DNA of 64,000 nucleotides from Amycolatopsis sp. WAC 01376 (GCF_003947415.1 NZ_QHKL01000006.1:372001-436000); one strand, 5' to 3'. Positions 27,166-36,293 are shown, counted from the stretch's first letter. Numbers and translations are program-made. Notes: generated from the letters alone by a model not told the origin.

Positions 27166-27501
27166 TCAGTGGAGCGCGACAGTGAGCAGGACAGCGCTGT
27201 CGAGGAACGCCGTCAGGCTGTGCCGCTCGGGTGGGATGGCGGTCAGCTGACCGCGGTCGAGGAGCCGGTCGTGGTCGTGGGTGCTCAGTCGAACGCTTCC
27301 GGTGATGACGTGCAGTGTGGCGGCCGGCGGCGAGTCGTGCTCCGCCAGTTCGGCGCCCTCGGCCAGCGCGATGAGGGTGACGCGTTGGGAGTTGCCTGCC
27401 ACCAGGGTCCTGGCGGCACGTCGTGAGTGGTGTTCGCGGGCCTGCTGGATCAGCTCGGCGGCCAGGTCGCCGACGTCCGCGACCTCGGGACGGCCGCTCA
27501 T
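27166..27501 (-). CDS. Small cupin-domain protein
   Basis: A 111-residue protein starting at ATG 27501. Residues ~40-105 form a single cupin barrel (VTLIALAEGAELAEHDSPP, ATLHVITGSVRLSTHD, GQLTAIPPERHSLTAF), with His in the positions used for metal or ligand binding. Small cupins of this type act as sensors or isomerases; the ligand is unknown. The long in-frame upstream extension has no credible start. It faces the PNPOx remnant and follows the DUF6069 gene with a 94-base gap. Confidence 0.75.
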   Translation of the reverse strand: MSGRPEVADVGDLAAELIQQAREHHSRRAARTLVAGNSQRVTLIALAEGAELAEHDSPPAATLHVITGSVRLSTHDHDRLLDRGQLTAIPPERHSLTAFLDSAVLLTVALH

Positions 27502-27595
27502 CGCTGTTCCTGTTCGTTCAGTGTCATGGTGTTTCTCCTTCTCCTGCGAAGCGGCCCATCCTGGAACGAAACGTGGATCGGCCGCTGAACCTGTG

Positions 27596-28075
27596 TCAGG
27601 GTGATTCGTGCTCGAACGATCCGGTCGTTCGCCGCGATCGGATGGCCGAACCCGCGACGCCGGACAGCGTGATCGTGATGGCGAGCCCGATGGCCAGGTT
27701 GATGATCGCGGTCGCGAGCCGTGCGTCCAGTGCGGCACCCAGGCTGAGCGGGATCACGACGGCGATCGCGGTGAACAGGACCATGATCCAGCCGAAGAAC
27801 GTCCGGGGCTTCGGTGCCGTGAGCAGAAGAAGATGCAGCAGAGCGGTCGCTGCGAGCGCGATGGCCGCCGACGCGAGGGAGTAGGTGAGGCTGCTCGCGC
27901 CACCCCACGCACCTTCGCGGCTGGGCGCCAGTACGGCGACTTTGACCAGGCCTCGCGCGATCAGGATCCCGACGATCGCGGTCAGGGCGGCGGTCACCGC
28001 CGTCGCGGCCCCGCCCGCCCACAGCCGTGCTCCGTTGACAGCGGGTCGATCCTTGTCCTCGAAGTCGTTGTCCAT
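27596..28075 (-). CDS. DUF6069-family membrane protein
   Basis: A 159-residue protein from ATG 28075 with four membrane helices (AVTAALTAIVGILIARGLV; ASAAIALAATALLHLLLL; FFGWIMVLFTAIAVVIPLSL; TAIINLAIGLAITITLSGVAG), the layout of the DUF6069 family. Function is unknown. The start at 28075 is taken because the upstream frame is a gene remnant of unrelated families. A DevR-box-like site lies 58 bases upstream (28133), suggesting it belongs to the same regulon. Confidence 0.75.
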   Translation of the reverse strand: MDNDFEDKDRPAVNGARLWAGGAATAVTAALTAIVGILIARGLVKVAVLAPSREGAWGGASSLTYSLASAAIALAATALLHLLLLTAPKPRTFFGWIMVLFTAIAVVIPLSLGAALDARLATAIINLAIGLAITITLSGVAGSAIRSRRTTGSFEHESP

Positions 28076-28132
28076 GGTGAAACCTTGCTCGGCGGCTCCG
28101 TCGTGCAGAAGGGGCAGAGGAACCCCGATGGC

Positions 28133-28146
28133 GGGACCAACGGCCT
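28133..28146. promoter_or_regulatory. DevR-box-like site upstream of the DUF6069 gene
   Basis: GGGACCAACGGCCT at 28133-28146 has a perfect left arm and a partly conserved right arm of the GGGACC-NN-GGTCCC pattern. It lies 58 bases before the DUF6069 start. Confidence 0.45.
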
Positions 28147-28317
28147 GCGTACCGAGTCGCGGCCGCGATCCAGCCCACCCCGAGCCCCTCAACGACCGTG
28201 TCGGGAAAGCCACTTTTGCGACATCAGACGTCCCCGAAGAGGCTTTCACGGCACAGAGCCAGGTCTGGGGACAAGCCACGTCCGAAACGCGCCGGTGGCC
28301 GACCGCTTGCGCCTTGC

Positions 28318-28640
28318 TTGCGGGTGTGATGACGGTGTCCCGCAGCATCGCGGCGGGCGAGTCGAGGGCCCGGTGTTGCCGGTGCTCGATGAAACGGCAG
28401 GCGGCGTCGACTTTCGGGCCCATCGAACCGGCAGGGAAATCGTGGGAGCGCAGCTCTGTCGGTGTGGTGTGGTGGATCGGGGTGATGCGTCCATTGTAGA
28501 CACGTACGTCGGAGTGCCGGGTCAGCTCTTCGACGGTGGCCTGATCGTGACCGCGGTATTCGATCCCGTCGTACATGCGGCCCAGCACGCGAGCGGTGTC
28601 ACGGGCGGATTCCTCGTGTCCCAGGTGATGGTCCGGTAGG
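28318..28640 (-). pseudogene. Fused remnants of ornithine carbamoyltransferase and carbamate kinase (arcB-arcC)
   Basis: On the minus strand, 28640-28490 encodes LGHEESARDTARVLGRMYDG and HDQATVEELTRHSDVRVYNG, which is the mid part of catabolic ornithine carbamoyltransferase. At 28489 the same frame switches to HDFPAGSMGPKVDAACRFIE, the carbamate kinase C-terminal signature, up to about 28318. The rest of both genes is missing, so an internal deletion joined arcB and arcC. Both enzymes belong to the arginine deiminase pathway, an anaerobic ATP source often linked to hypoxia genes. The fragment then runs in frame towards the DUF6069 gene without homology. Confidence 0.65.
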
Positions 28641-28712
28641 AGACTGGCAAATCGGTTCGTGCATTCGGCGAGGTGAACGCCCCTAGTATGGAAAGGCTCC
28701 GTGCGCCGGGAC

Positions 28713-31400
28713 CTACGGTCGTCGGCGTGACACCGCTTTGCGCAGTTCTTCGGCCCATAGGACGGAGGACGCGATCGCGGTGGCGACGAGCCAGTCGAGG
28801 GCGGTCAAGGCGGTCGTGTCGAACAGGGATTGCGCGGCGGGCAGGTACACGGCGCAGATCTGCAGGGCGAGCACCGCACCCAGCGCGGCCCAGAGCCGCC
28901 TGTTACGGAACAAGAGCCTGCCGAACGCCGAGGCGCGTTCGTCCCGGACGTTGAGAATGTTGAACAGCTGGAACACCACGAAAGTGACGAAGGCGAGGGT
29001 GTGCGCCACTTCGATGCCGCGGTCCAGGCCGTGGGCGAACGCGTAGAGGGTCCCGGCCACCATCACGAGTCCGGACAGCAGGATCCGCGTCAGGCGTCCC
29101 GCGCTGAGGATCTGCGCTCCCGGGCGTCGTGGCGGCTCCTCCATGACGGATCGCCGCGGTGGTTCCAGGCCGAGCGCCAATGCCGGGGGGCCGTCGGCGA
29201 TCACGTTGACCCACAACAACATCAGCGGTGTCAGGACGCTGGTTCCGGTGCTGAACAGCAGGGAGCCGAGCACCATGGTGAGGATCGCGGCGACGTTGGT
29301 GCCGACCTGGAAGCGGACGAACTTGACGATGTTGTCGTAGATGGTGCGGCCGGCGCGGACGGCCCGGACGATGGTCGCGAAATTGTCGTCGGTGAGGATC
29401 ATCGCGGCGGCTTCCTTGGACACGTCGGAGCCGGTGATCCCCATGGCCACACCGATGTGGGCGGCTTTGAGCGCCGGTGCGTCGTTCACGCCGTCACCGG
29501 TCATGGCGACGACATCACCTCGCCGCTTGAGCGTGTCGACGATGCGGATCTTGTGTTCCGGCGCCACCCGCGCGAACACGCCGGTGGTGGTCACGGCCTG
29601 TTCGAGGGCACGGTCATCGAGCCGATCGATGTCCAGCCCCGACATGCCATCGCCCTCGATGCCGACCGCACGGGCGACGGAGGTCGCGGTGGCCAGATGG
29701 TCACCGGTGATCATCTTGACGTCGATTCCGGCGGCATGGCACTCGGCGACCGCGGTGCGGGCTTCCGGCCGCGGTGGGTCGAGCAGGCCGATCAGTCCGA
29801 TCAGGACCAGTCGCCGCGGCAGCGTGGGCGTCCCGGCGTCCGTGTCGCCGTGTGCGACGGCCAGGACGCGTTGACCTCGTCCGGCGAGGTGATCGAGTTC
29901 GGCGAGCACCCGGCGGCGTTTGTCGTCGTCGAGCGGGACATCGCCGTGGTCGCGGCGCACATGGGTGGCCAGACGGAGTAGGACGTCCGCCGCGCCCTTC
30001 ACGTGCGCACGGATCGCGGGCCCGTGACGGTGGAACGTCGCCATGTACTTCAGGGCGGAGTCGAAGGGGATCTCGGAAACTCGGGGATCGGAGCCGCGCA
30101 GCGCCGCGACGTCCAGCCCCGCTTTGCCCGCCAACGTCACCAGCGCGCCCTCGGTCGGATCGCCGACGAGAGCGGCGTCCTGGACCACCGCGTCGTTGCA
30201 CAGCGCCGCGGTGGTCAGCAGCTCACCGAGATCGGGGACTTCGCCGCCGTCTTCGGCGGTGATCGAGCCTTCGAAGCCGTAGCCTTCACCCGACACCAGG
30301 TAGCGGCGACCGGCGTACCACAGCGACCGCGCGGTCATCTGGTTCAGCGTGAGCGTGCCGGTCTTGTCGGTACAGATGACCGTCGTCGCGCCCAGGGTTT
30401 CCACCGCGGGGAGCCGTTTGACGATCGCGCGCTGACGCGCCATCCGCCGCATTCCCAGCGCCAGTGTCACCGTGACGACCGCGGGCAGCCCCTCCGGGAT
30501 GGCGGCGACACCGAGCGCGACGGCCAGTGTGATCACCTCACCGATGCCGCCGCCGGCGGCGAATTGCAGTACCGCCACGACCAGGACCGCCACGCCGGCG
30601 AGGTAGGCCAGGCGGACGCCGAGCTTGTCCAGTTGCCGCTGCAACGGCGTCCGTGTCGAATCGGTGCGCTCCAGCAGCCCGGCGACCTTGCCGATCTCCG
30701 TGCGCATGCCGGTGCTCGTGACCAGCAGTTCGCCACGGCCCCTCGTGACGATGCTCGTCATATGGGCCATGGACGTCCGATCGGGCAGCGCCACCTCGCC
30801 CTGCCGCGGCGTCGCGGATTTGGACACCGGCGCGGACTCGCCGGTCAAACCGGATTCATCGGCCTCCAGGTTCACCGTCGACAGCACCCGGCCGTCCGCG
30901 GGCACCCGGTCACCGGCTTCCACCAGGACGACGTCACCCGGCACGAGCTCGGCCGCGGGCACCTCGGTCACCCTGCCGTCGCGGCGGACCCGGGCCGACG
31001 GGCTGAGCAGGCTCTTCAGTGCGGCGACCGCGCGATCCGCCCGCCGTTCCTGCACGAAACCCAGGACGCCGTTCAGGCCGAGGACCAGCCCGATGACGAG
31101 CGCTTCCCGAAACGACCGCTCCACCACGCCCGCCAACGCGGCCGCCACCACGAGCACGAGGTTCAGCGGACTGGCCACCTGCGCCACCAGCACCCGCCAC
31201 CACGGCCTGGACGCCGCCTCGGCGAGCCGGTTGGGCCCGGCCACCTCGAGCCGGTCGCTCGCATCCGAGGAATCCAGACCTCGCCCCGGATCGACGTCGA
31301 GGCGAGACGCCAGCTCTCCGGCCTCCGAACACCAGGGACCGGAGACCTCCAGTTGCTGGCTGTCGGCTCGTGTAGCTCCGTTCACCGGCACGGCTTTCAC
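28713..31400 (-). CDS. P-type cation-transporting ATPase (P2-type)
   Basis: An 895-residue pump from GTG 31400, which overlaps the usp stop (GTGA). It has the N-terminal cation-ATPase domain, SGLTGESAPVSKS, PEGLPAVVTVTLALG in M4, DKTGTLTLNQMT with the phosphorylated Asp, TGDGVNDAPALKAAHIGVA and the C-terminal P2 helices. The PEGLP form and length place it with Ca2+/Na+/K+ type pumps like CtpF. It is co-translated with a tandem USP, the same pairing as at 18399-21850. A DevR-box-like sequence GGGACCTACGGTCG (28708-28721) overlaps its stop codon. Confidence 0.9.
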   Translation of the reverse strand: MKAVPVNGATRADSQQLEVSGPWCSEAGELASRLDVDPGRGLDSSDASDRLEVAGPNRLAEAASRPWWRVLVAQVASPLNLVLVVAAALAGVVERSFREALVIGLVLGLNGVLGFVQERRADRAVAALKSLLSPSARVRRDGRVTEVPAAELVPGDVVLVEAGDRVPADGRVLSTVNLEADESGLTGESAPVSKSATPRQGEVALPDRTSMAHMTSIVTRGRGELLVTSTGMRTEIGKVAGLLERTDSTRTPLQRQLDKLGVRLAYLAGVAVLVVAVLQFAAGGGIGEVITLAVALGVAAIPEGLPAVVTVTLALGMRRMARQRAIVKRLPAVETLGATTVICTDKTGTLTLNQMTARSLWYAGRRYLVSGEGYGFEGSITAEDGGEVPDLGELLTTAALCNDAVVQDAALVGDPTEGALVTLAGKAGLDVAALRGSDPRVSEIPFDSALKYMATFHRHGPAIRAHVKGAADVLLRLATHVRRDHGDVPLDDDKRRRVLAELDHLAGRGQRVLAVAHGDTDAGTPTLPRRLVLIGLIGLLDPPRPEARTAVAECHAAGIDVKMITGDHLATATSVARAVGIEGDGMSGLDIDRLDDRALEQAVTTTGVFARVAPEHKIRIVDTLKRRGDVVAMTGDGVNDAPALKAAHIGVAMGITGSDVSKEAAAMILTDDNFATIVRAVRAGRTIYDNIVKFVRFQVGTNVAAILTMVLGSLLFSTGTSVLTPLMLLWVNVIADGPPALALGLEPPRRSVMEEPPRRPGAQILSAGRLTRILLSGLVMVAGTLYAFAHGLDRGIEVAHTLAFVTFVVFQLFNILNVRDERASAFGRLLFRNRRLWAALGAVLALQICAVYLPAAQSLFDTTALTALDWLVATAIASSVLWAEELRKAVSRRRP

Positions 31401-32281
31401 TGCCGGGCGGGCGGGACGACGGCCACCGGAGAGGCGGAGTGGTGGATCAGCGCCTGGCTGGTGGAGCCCAGAAGCAGCCCGCGGAAACCGCCTCGGCCTC
31501 GAGAACCGACAACGACGAGCTGGGCGTTCTCCGAGTGTTCGAGGAGCGTGTGCGCCGGCCGGTCGCGCACGACGACACCCTGGACGGGCACGTCGGGATA
31601 CTTGCTTCGATAGGCGCCGAGCTGCTGGTCCACCAGCCGCGTCTCCACTGAACGGATGGTCTCCCAGTCCAGGGCGGCGACGAACTTCCAGGCGAGGTCC
31701 ACGGCGAAGTCCGACCACGCGCGCACGGCCACCAGTCGCGTGCCGCGCGCCGCGGCGGCGTCGAAGGCGAAAGCCAAAGCCGCGTCGCTCGTCGGCGAAC
31801 CGTCCACGCCGACGACGACCGGTGCGTCCTGTGGCCGATCCGTTCCCCGGACGACGATGACCGGGCAGTGTCCGTGCGTCGCCACCGCGACCGCGATCGA
31901 GCCGACCAGCAGCCCGGTGAACCCGCCCAGACCGCGAGAGCCCAGCACGATCAAGTCCGCCGAGGTCGATCGCCCGATGAGGTGCTCGGCCGCGGCTCCG
32001 CCGCGCAGCTCGGTGGTCACGTCGACCTCGGGGGCCGCTTCCCTGGCCGCCTCCGCGGCCGCCGCGAGCACTTCCCGTCCTTGTTCGGTCAGCGCGTCGG
32101 CGTACGGCCTCGGCAACTCGACCCCCGGCGGCAGCTGGACCGGGATGAGCATGCAGGCATGCGTGATCGACAACGGCGCCTTCCGTCTCGCCGCTTCGGT
32201 CGCGGCCCAGCGCGCCGCTTGGAGGGCCGAAGAAGAGCCGTCCACACCCACCACTACCGGTCGCACGTCTGGTGCGGTCAT
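31397..32281 (-). CDS. Universal stress protein, tandem domain
   Basis: A 294-residue tandem USP: domain 1 ~6-145 (VVVGVDGSSSALQAARWA ... LGSRGLGGFTGLLVGS) and domain 2 ~152-292 (VVVGVDGSPTSDAALAFA ... VVGSRGRGGFRGLLLGS). Both have intact G-2X-G-9X-G-S ATP loops. It is the first gene of an operon with the P-type ATPase. A near-perfect DevR-box-like site (32391-32404) is 110 bases upstream, which makes it one of the best-supported regulon members here. Confidence 0.9.
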   Translation of the reverse strand: MTAPDVRPVVVGVDGSSSALQAARWAATEAARRKAPLSITHACMLIPVQLPPGVELPRPYADALTEQGREVLAAAAEAAREAAPEVDVTTELRGGAAAEHLIGRSTSADLIVLGSRGLGGFTGLLVGSIAVAVATHGHCPVIVVRGTDRPQDAPVVVGVDGSPTSDAALAFAFDAAAARGTRLVAVRAWSDFAVDLAWKFVAALDWETIRSVETRLVDQQLGAYRSKYPDVPVQGVVVRDRPAHTLLEHSENAQLVVVGSRGRGGFRGLLLGSTSQALIHHSASPVAVVPPARQ

Positions 32282-32390
32282 CGTGTCCTCGAATCGGGAG
32301 TAAGTCCCCGCCCCCTTGGGCGGAGCTGATCAGTCACCCAGCCTGCCGTTCCACGGATTCCGGCCCCAGTGCCATCGGCCGAGTTCCGTA

Positions 32391-32404
32391 GGGACCAAGG
32401 TCCC
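32391..32404. promoter_or_regulatory. DevR-box-like site upstream of the usp-ATPase operon
   Basis: GGGACCAAGGTCCC: two perfect GGGACC/GGTCCC arms around a 2-base centre, the same architecture as the mycobacterial DosR box (GGGACT-WW-AGTCCC). It lies 110 bases upstream of the minus-strand usp start. Confidence 0.7.
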
Positions 32405-32901
32405 CGGCCGAGTACGTCGAAGATCCCTAGGTGCCGCACCCCGATCCCGGCAGGATCGGGAACGAGACCGGTCGTGCCACATCGACGTCTTCGCGAGACT
32501 TGGTCTTACTCTCTTGAAGGGAGAATCCGCCCATCCCGCTGGTCGCCTGGCCATGTTCTCGATCCGCTGTCCATTCGGCCACCGCCGCCCCCCAGACGCG
32601 ACTGCGGCACTTGATCACCGGATTCGCCGTCCGTAGAGCCCGCCACCACGGCCAGCTTCGGTGGTTTCGGAACGCCGAGGGGACCACCGCGGCGCTATCC
32701 GGCTTGGTTTCATATCTACCCGTTCGCCACGATGTTGGGATAGGGCTGCGGGGTTACGCTGGGAAGATCATAGGTGCTGAAACACATCTTCTTGACAACC
32801 TCACCTATGCCGCCCGAGCCCGGCCGATTCCACACGGAACAACCGACACAGGAGGGTGGCGTGATGCCGACGATGAGAGCCACAGGAAAGCAGATCCCGT
32901 C
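32405..32901. other. Intergenic, no supported gene
   Basis: About 500 bases with open frames on both strands but no convincing start, codon pattern or family. A tiny frame of about 11 codons (MRATGKQIPSW) lies at 32873-32908 just before the small gene that follows; its meaning is unclear. Confidence 0.35.
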
Positions 32902-33078
32902 GTGGTGAGGCGGCCTGTGAGAAATCTCGACAGCGTCAAGGCAAATCTCCACGAAGTCAGCCGAGACCAGCGTTACCGCGGCGTGCGCCTCGTGGCGTCG
33001 GCGGCGAAGGACGTCGAGGATTGTGCGTTGCTGCTCGCCGTTCTCGGCCTCGACCCCGCCGACGGACTTGAGCGCTGA
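32902..33078 (+). CDS. Small hypothetical protein
   Basis: About 58 residues from GTG 32902 (alternatives GTG 32905 or 32917). The sequence NLDSVKANLHEVSRDQRYRG followed by VASAAKDVEDCALLLAVLGL is helical, has a normal actinomycete residue mix and ends in an ordinary stop. I do not recognise a family. Its isolation makes the call tentative. Confidence 0.35.
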   Translation: MVRRPVRNLDSVKANLHEVSRDQRYRGVRLVASAAKDVEDCALLLAVLGLDPADGLER

Positions 33079-33467
33079 GATCACCTGCCCGGACCCGATC
33101 ATGAATCGGTGGATGAACCCGATGTCCCGAAGGGAGGACTGACGCACGTTTCTCACCGATTCTGCGGCGTGACGCTGACACGATCGGGTTGACCTGCCCT
33201 ATCTGGCGTGGCTCACCCTTCCCCGTCACGGCCGAGAGAACGCCAGACACCTCAGGGAATCCTGACAGTCTTGAACGACTACGGGCTCCGTGCGTGCCAC
33301 GAACGTTGATCGCGTTTCTCCGCAGCCGGTGCAACGGTACGCGTCGACAGCCAACCGACTCGTCTCCATTACCGGTGCCGGGGCCGTCATCGCTCCAGAC
33401 CGTGGTGGGTTAAACCCGAACCCGTTGTGTCAGGAGCTTAATCATCGACAAAACCAGCCTGGCCAAC
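33079..33467. other. Intergenic, no supported gene
   Basis: About 390 bases with no supported gene or clear signal on either strand. Confidence 0.35.
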
Positions 33468-33761
33468 TTGTCGATTTCCCTGGAGATACTGCATATCCCT
33501 ACCGTTCAATTGCCACGGTCGGTGCGGTTCTATCTCGCCGTGGGCTGCGAAGTCCGCCGGTCCAGCGACGGGTGGGTGAAGCTGCGTAACGGGGACAGCC
33601 TGTTCATGCCTGAACACGGCGATTCCAACGCTTACTCAGGAAGCCAAGAAGAACCCACCGATCGGCCCGCAAGGTTCAGCGCCGCCATGCCACGCGGCAC
33701 AAACGCATCCGAGGTGCTGCAGAGGAAGTTCACCAGGCCGGGCTCGATCGTTGGGTGCTGA
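33468..33761 (+). pseudogene. N-terminal fragment of a VOC/glyoxalase-fold protein
   Basis: The first ~47 residues (LEILHIPTVQLPRSVRFYLA, GCEVRRSSDGWVKLRNGDSL) match the opening beta-alpha-beta-beta module of VOC-family proteins. After FMPEHGD the homology stops and the frame runs on into unrelated sequence. A complete VOC protein has about 120-140 residues with two such modules, so this is a truncated gene in a decayed region next to other remnants. Confidence 0.5.
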
Positions 33762-33925
33762 ACCTCGATCCCTGTCCGCTATGGGTCGTCGATCGCGACA
33801 TCGAGCACGGTGCCGCTCGTCCAATGCGGGTCCAGTTTCCGTCCAGTGCACTCGGCGAGACTTGCCGGGTCGTCGATGGCGGCGATCCCGGCAGACCCGG
33901 GCATCCGTGCACGGAAGGATTCACT

Positions 33926-34465
33926 GTGTTTCAGAAACTCAAGATCTTCTCCGCTCTAGTCGCGGCAGTGTTCGGGCTGCTCGCTCTTGGCTCGTCCGCC
34001 CAGGCGGAGTCGGCTGCCCCGAAGCTGACGGCGGCCGAGGCGTCCGCGCAGTTCAAGCTGGTGCCGGCAAAGGACGCCAGGCGGCTGGCCGTTCCCGCCA
34101 CGCAATTGCAGGAGATCTGTGCGGCGTACGCTCCGGCGTGGACGGTCGTTCACGTCCCGACCAACACTTCGCTGTTCACCCAGTCCACCGACACCTCGCT
34201 CTGCATCGACCCCTCGACCGTCACGGTCACACGCCTGCAGCAGCCGACGATCGTGACAATCTTGCAGTTGACCGGCGGGCTCAACTTCAACCCGGCCGGG
34301 GTGGTCGACAACGCGGACCGTATCCCGGGACGGGTCTACAACGCCCTCGGCGTGAACTCGTTCACGTACTGCCCGCCGAACGCGGCCTGTGCGAGCGCGA
34401 CCCATGTCGTTCAGGCCGCCGTGCAGGGTGACGGCGCGGTGTTCACCAGGGCCTTCTTCTCCTAG
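33926..34465 (+). CDS. Secreted protein of unknown function
   Basis: A 179-residue protein from GTG 33926, preceded by GGAAGG. The N-terminus FQKLKIFSALVAAVFGLLAL then GSSAQA-E is a clear signal peptide with a likely cleavage after AQA. The mature part has four cysteines (QEICAAYAPAW, TSLCIDPS, FTYCPPNAACAS) that could form two disulfides. No domain is recognised. It could act outside the cell, but no partner is visible in the neighbourhood. Confidence 0.65.
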   Translation: MFQKLKIFSALVAAVFGLLALGSSAQAESAAPKLTAAEASAQFKLVPAKDARRLAVPATQLQEICAAYAPAWTVVHVPTNTSLFTQSTDTSLCIDPSTVTVTRLQQPTIVTILQLTGGLNFNPAGVVDNADRIPGRVYNALGVNSFTYCPPNAACASATHVVQAAVQGDGAVFTRAFFS

Positions 34466-34499
34466 CCATGGTCTCTTGGGCGGTGGGAGGGTAATCGCT

Positions 34500-34750
34500 G
34501 CCGTCGGGGTGAAGTATCGCAGCGCGGTGAACTCGCACTCGATCCAGTTCAACCACGAGGCGTTGGACGGCGTGAACACCAACTCCATGTTCTGCTCAGT
34601 GCCCCAGGCCTTGACCTCGGCTTTCGGGTGGGCTCCATAGTTGTCGCAGATCAGATACAACCCCTCGGCCGGGAACCGGGCCCGCAGTGGCTTGCAGAAG
34701 GCGAGAAATTCCCGCCACCGCTTGCGGCCCCGGAACCGGCCGGCTTCCCC
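34500..34750 (-). mobile_element. IS630-type transposase C-terminal remnant
   Basis: Minus-strand translation across two frames gives RWREFLAFCKPLRARFPAEG then YLICDNYGAHPKAEVKAWG and FTPSNASWLNWIECEFTALR, the DDE end of IS630-family transposases (the Asp in LICDNYGAH and the Glu in WIECEF). The N-terminal half and the inverted repeats are absent, so it is a dead remnant. It shows that this stretch has been exposed to mobile elements. Confidence 0.65.
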
Positions 34751-35059
34751 GGGCAGCCCGTGCCCGGGGGAAGCCGGTCGGCGACACTCGTAAGAGAGGG
34801 CAGCCCAGTCACCGCAAGGTCACGCTCTCCCACCGCGAGCTCGGCGAAGCGGCACAGTACCGCAGGGGCGGCTCAGCAGGACCACCCACCGAGCACAGCG
34901 GTGACACACCAGGCGTCCAGCGGTTCGACGGAAGCAGCGTGTAGTAGTCGGCGGCGGTGTGGCTGGTCAGCATGGGCCTGCAGGGCTCGCAGAGGACCGG
35001 CCGTCACCGCGGGGGCGCAGGCCGCACTTCGCGCAGCGGCCCGCCGCCGGGCCGCGACG

Positions 35060-35479
35060 GTGCTCACCAAAGCCATCGAGGTCGACGCCGACGTGACCAC
35101 GGTGTACAACCAGTGGACCCGGTTCGTCGACCTGCCACGTTTTGTGCCGGGGCTTGACCGGGTCGAGCGACGCGACGATGTCCACACCCGCTGGACCATC
35201 AGCATCGGCGGCCTGAAACGCACGTTCGACGCCACCATCGCCGAACAGCGTGCCGACAACCGGATCTCCTGGCAGTCCCGGTCCGGACCGCCTCATTCCG
35301 GCGCCGTCACCATGCACCACATCAGCGCCCACCGCACCCGCATCACCGTCGAGATGACGATCGCACCCAAGGGACTCGTCGAGAGTGTCGCCGACAAACT
35401 GGGCTTCCTCGACCGCCACGTCCAAGTCGCCCTGGACCGATTCAAGACGTTCATCGAAATCCGCAATACAAGAACCTGA
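35060..35479 (+). CDS. SRPBCC (polyketide cyclase/START-like) protein
   Basis: About 139 residues from GTG 35060. The sequence KAIEVDADVTTVYNQWTRFV, then SIGGLKRTFDATIAEQRAD and FLDRHVQVALDRFKTFIEIR, matches the small SRPBCC proteins common in stress-related actinobacterial loci (helix-grip fold binding hydrophobic ligands). The frame is open upstream to 34628 but that part looks non-coding. Function is unknown. A GlsB/YeaQ-type gene follows. Confidence 0.65.
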   Translation: MLTKAIEVDADVTTVYNQWTRFVDLPRFVPGLDRVERRDDVHTRWTISIGGLKRTFDATIAEQRADNRISWQSRSGPPHSGAVTMHHISAHRTRITVEMTIAPKGLVESVADKLGFLDRHVQVALDRFKTFIEIRNTRT

Positions 35480-35596
35480 GGCGCTACACCGACTGCGGCG
35501 GCATGGCTGGCTGGATACCGTGACTGTCGTTTGGCGCGCCTGTGCTGATCTCCGTAGTGTTGGCCCTGTTCGTCCGACCGACCACGAGGTGACGCG

Positions 35597-35869
35597 ATGT
35601 TCTGGACCATCCTGGGCTGGATCCTGTTCGGTCTGATCGCCGGTTTCATCGCGCGAGCCCTGGTACCGGGCAAGGACGACATCGGCGTGCTACGGACGAT
35701 CGTGCTCGGCATCATCGGCTCGGTCGTAGGTGGTCTGCTGTTCGGCCTGCTCACCGTCGGCCTCCGCGGCTTCCAACCCGCTGGGTGGATCGGGTCGGTT
35801 ATCGGCGCGATCATCGTCCTGGTCATCTACAACAAGGTGACCGGCCGCAAAAGCCGCCCACGCGCCTGA
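35597..35869 (+). CDS. GlsB/YeaQ/YmgE-family stress membrane protein
   Basis: A 90-residue protein with three membrane helices (FWTILGWILFGLIAGFIARA; TIVLGIIGSVVGGLLFGLL; WIGSVIGAIIVLVIYNKV), the Gly-rich layout of transglycosylase-associated (GlsB/YeaQ/YmgE) proteins. The PGKDDIG-VLRT-I-LGI-G motif after helix 1 is typical. They are induced by general stress; the molecular role is not known. Confidence 0.85.
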   Translation: MFWTILGWILFGLIAGFIARALVPGKDDIGVLRTIVLGIIGSVVGGLLFGLLTVGLRGFQPAGWIGSVIGAIIVLVIYNKVTGRKSRPRA

Positions 35870-36086
35870 CGTCCGAGGCACTCAAGGCGACGCCGACTCA
35901 GTCGACCTGACTCGCGGCCCGTCGAGACACCCAGATCGACGCTCGCGGGCGTTACGGCCACTGCGGCGACCGCCGTTCGGGATCCAGCAGCGATCGCTGT
36001 CACCCGTGCACCGCTATTCCGATTGCTGGCGACTCGCTGGCGGCGGCGAGGATCTCGGCACCGCCGATACACGTGCATGCTCCGAC

Positions 36087-36293
36087 TTACTGCTCGAACA
36101 CGTGGTGTCGCGCGCCTGGGTCCTCGGCACGGCAGGCGTCATCTGTACCAGCCGAACGCTCGACGGCTTCACCTCGGGCGGCCTCGACCCGCCCCACCCA
36201 CGCCCGCACATCACCGAGGGTCCCCTCGGTCACCGCGATCAACTCGCGAGCCCGGGCGACTTCCGCCTCAATGCGAGGTCCCAGGATTCGCAT
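36087..36293 (-). CDS. Small hypothetical helical protein (tentative)
   Basis: About 68 residues from an ATG at 36293 after GGGGGA. IEAEVARARELIAVTEGTLG followed by VRAWVGRVEAARGEAVERSA is strongly helical. No family is recognised. It lies in a stretch of 1.6 kb with no firm gene, so it may be chance. Confidence 0.25.
   Translation of the reverse strand: MRILGPRIEAEVARARELIAVTEGTLGDVRAWVGRVEAARGEAVERSAGTDDACRAEDPGARHHVFEQ

Noticed and set aside
32716..33156. Minus-strand gene opposite the small hypothetical protein
   Set aside because: No recognisable domain and poor start context; the plus-strand reading is more protein-like.
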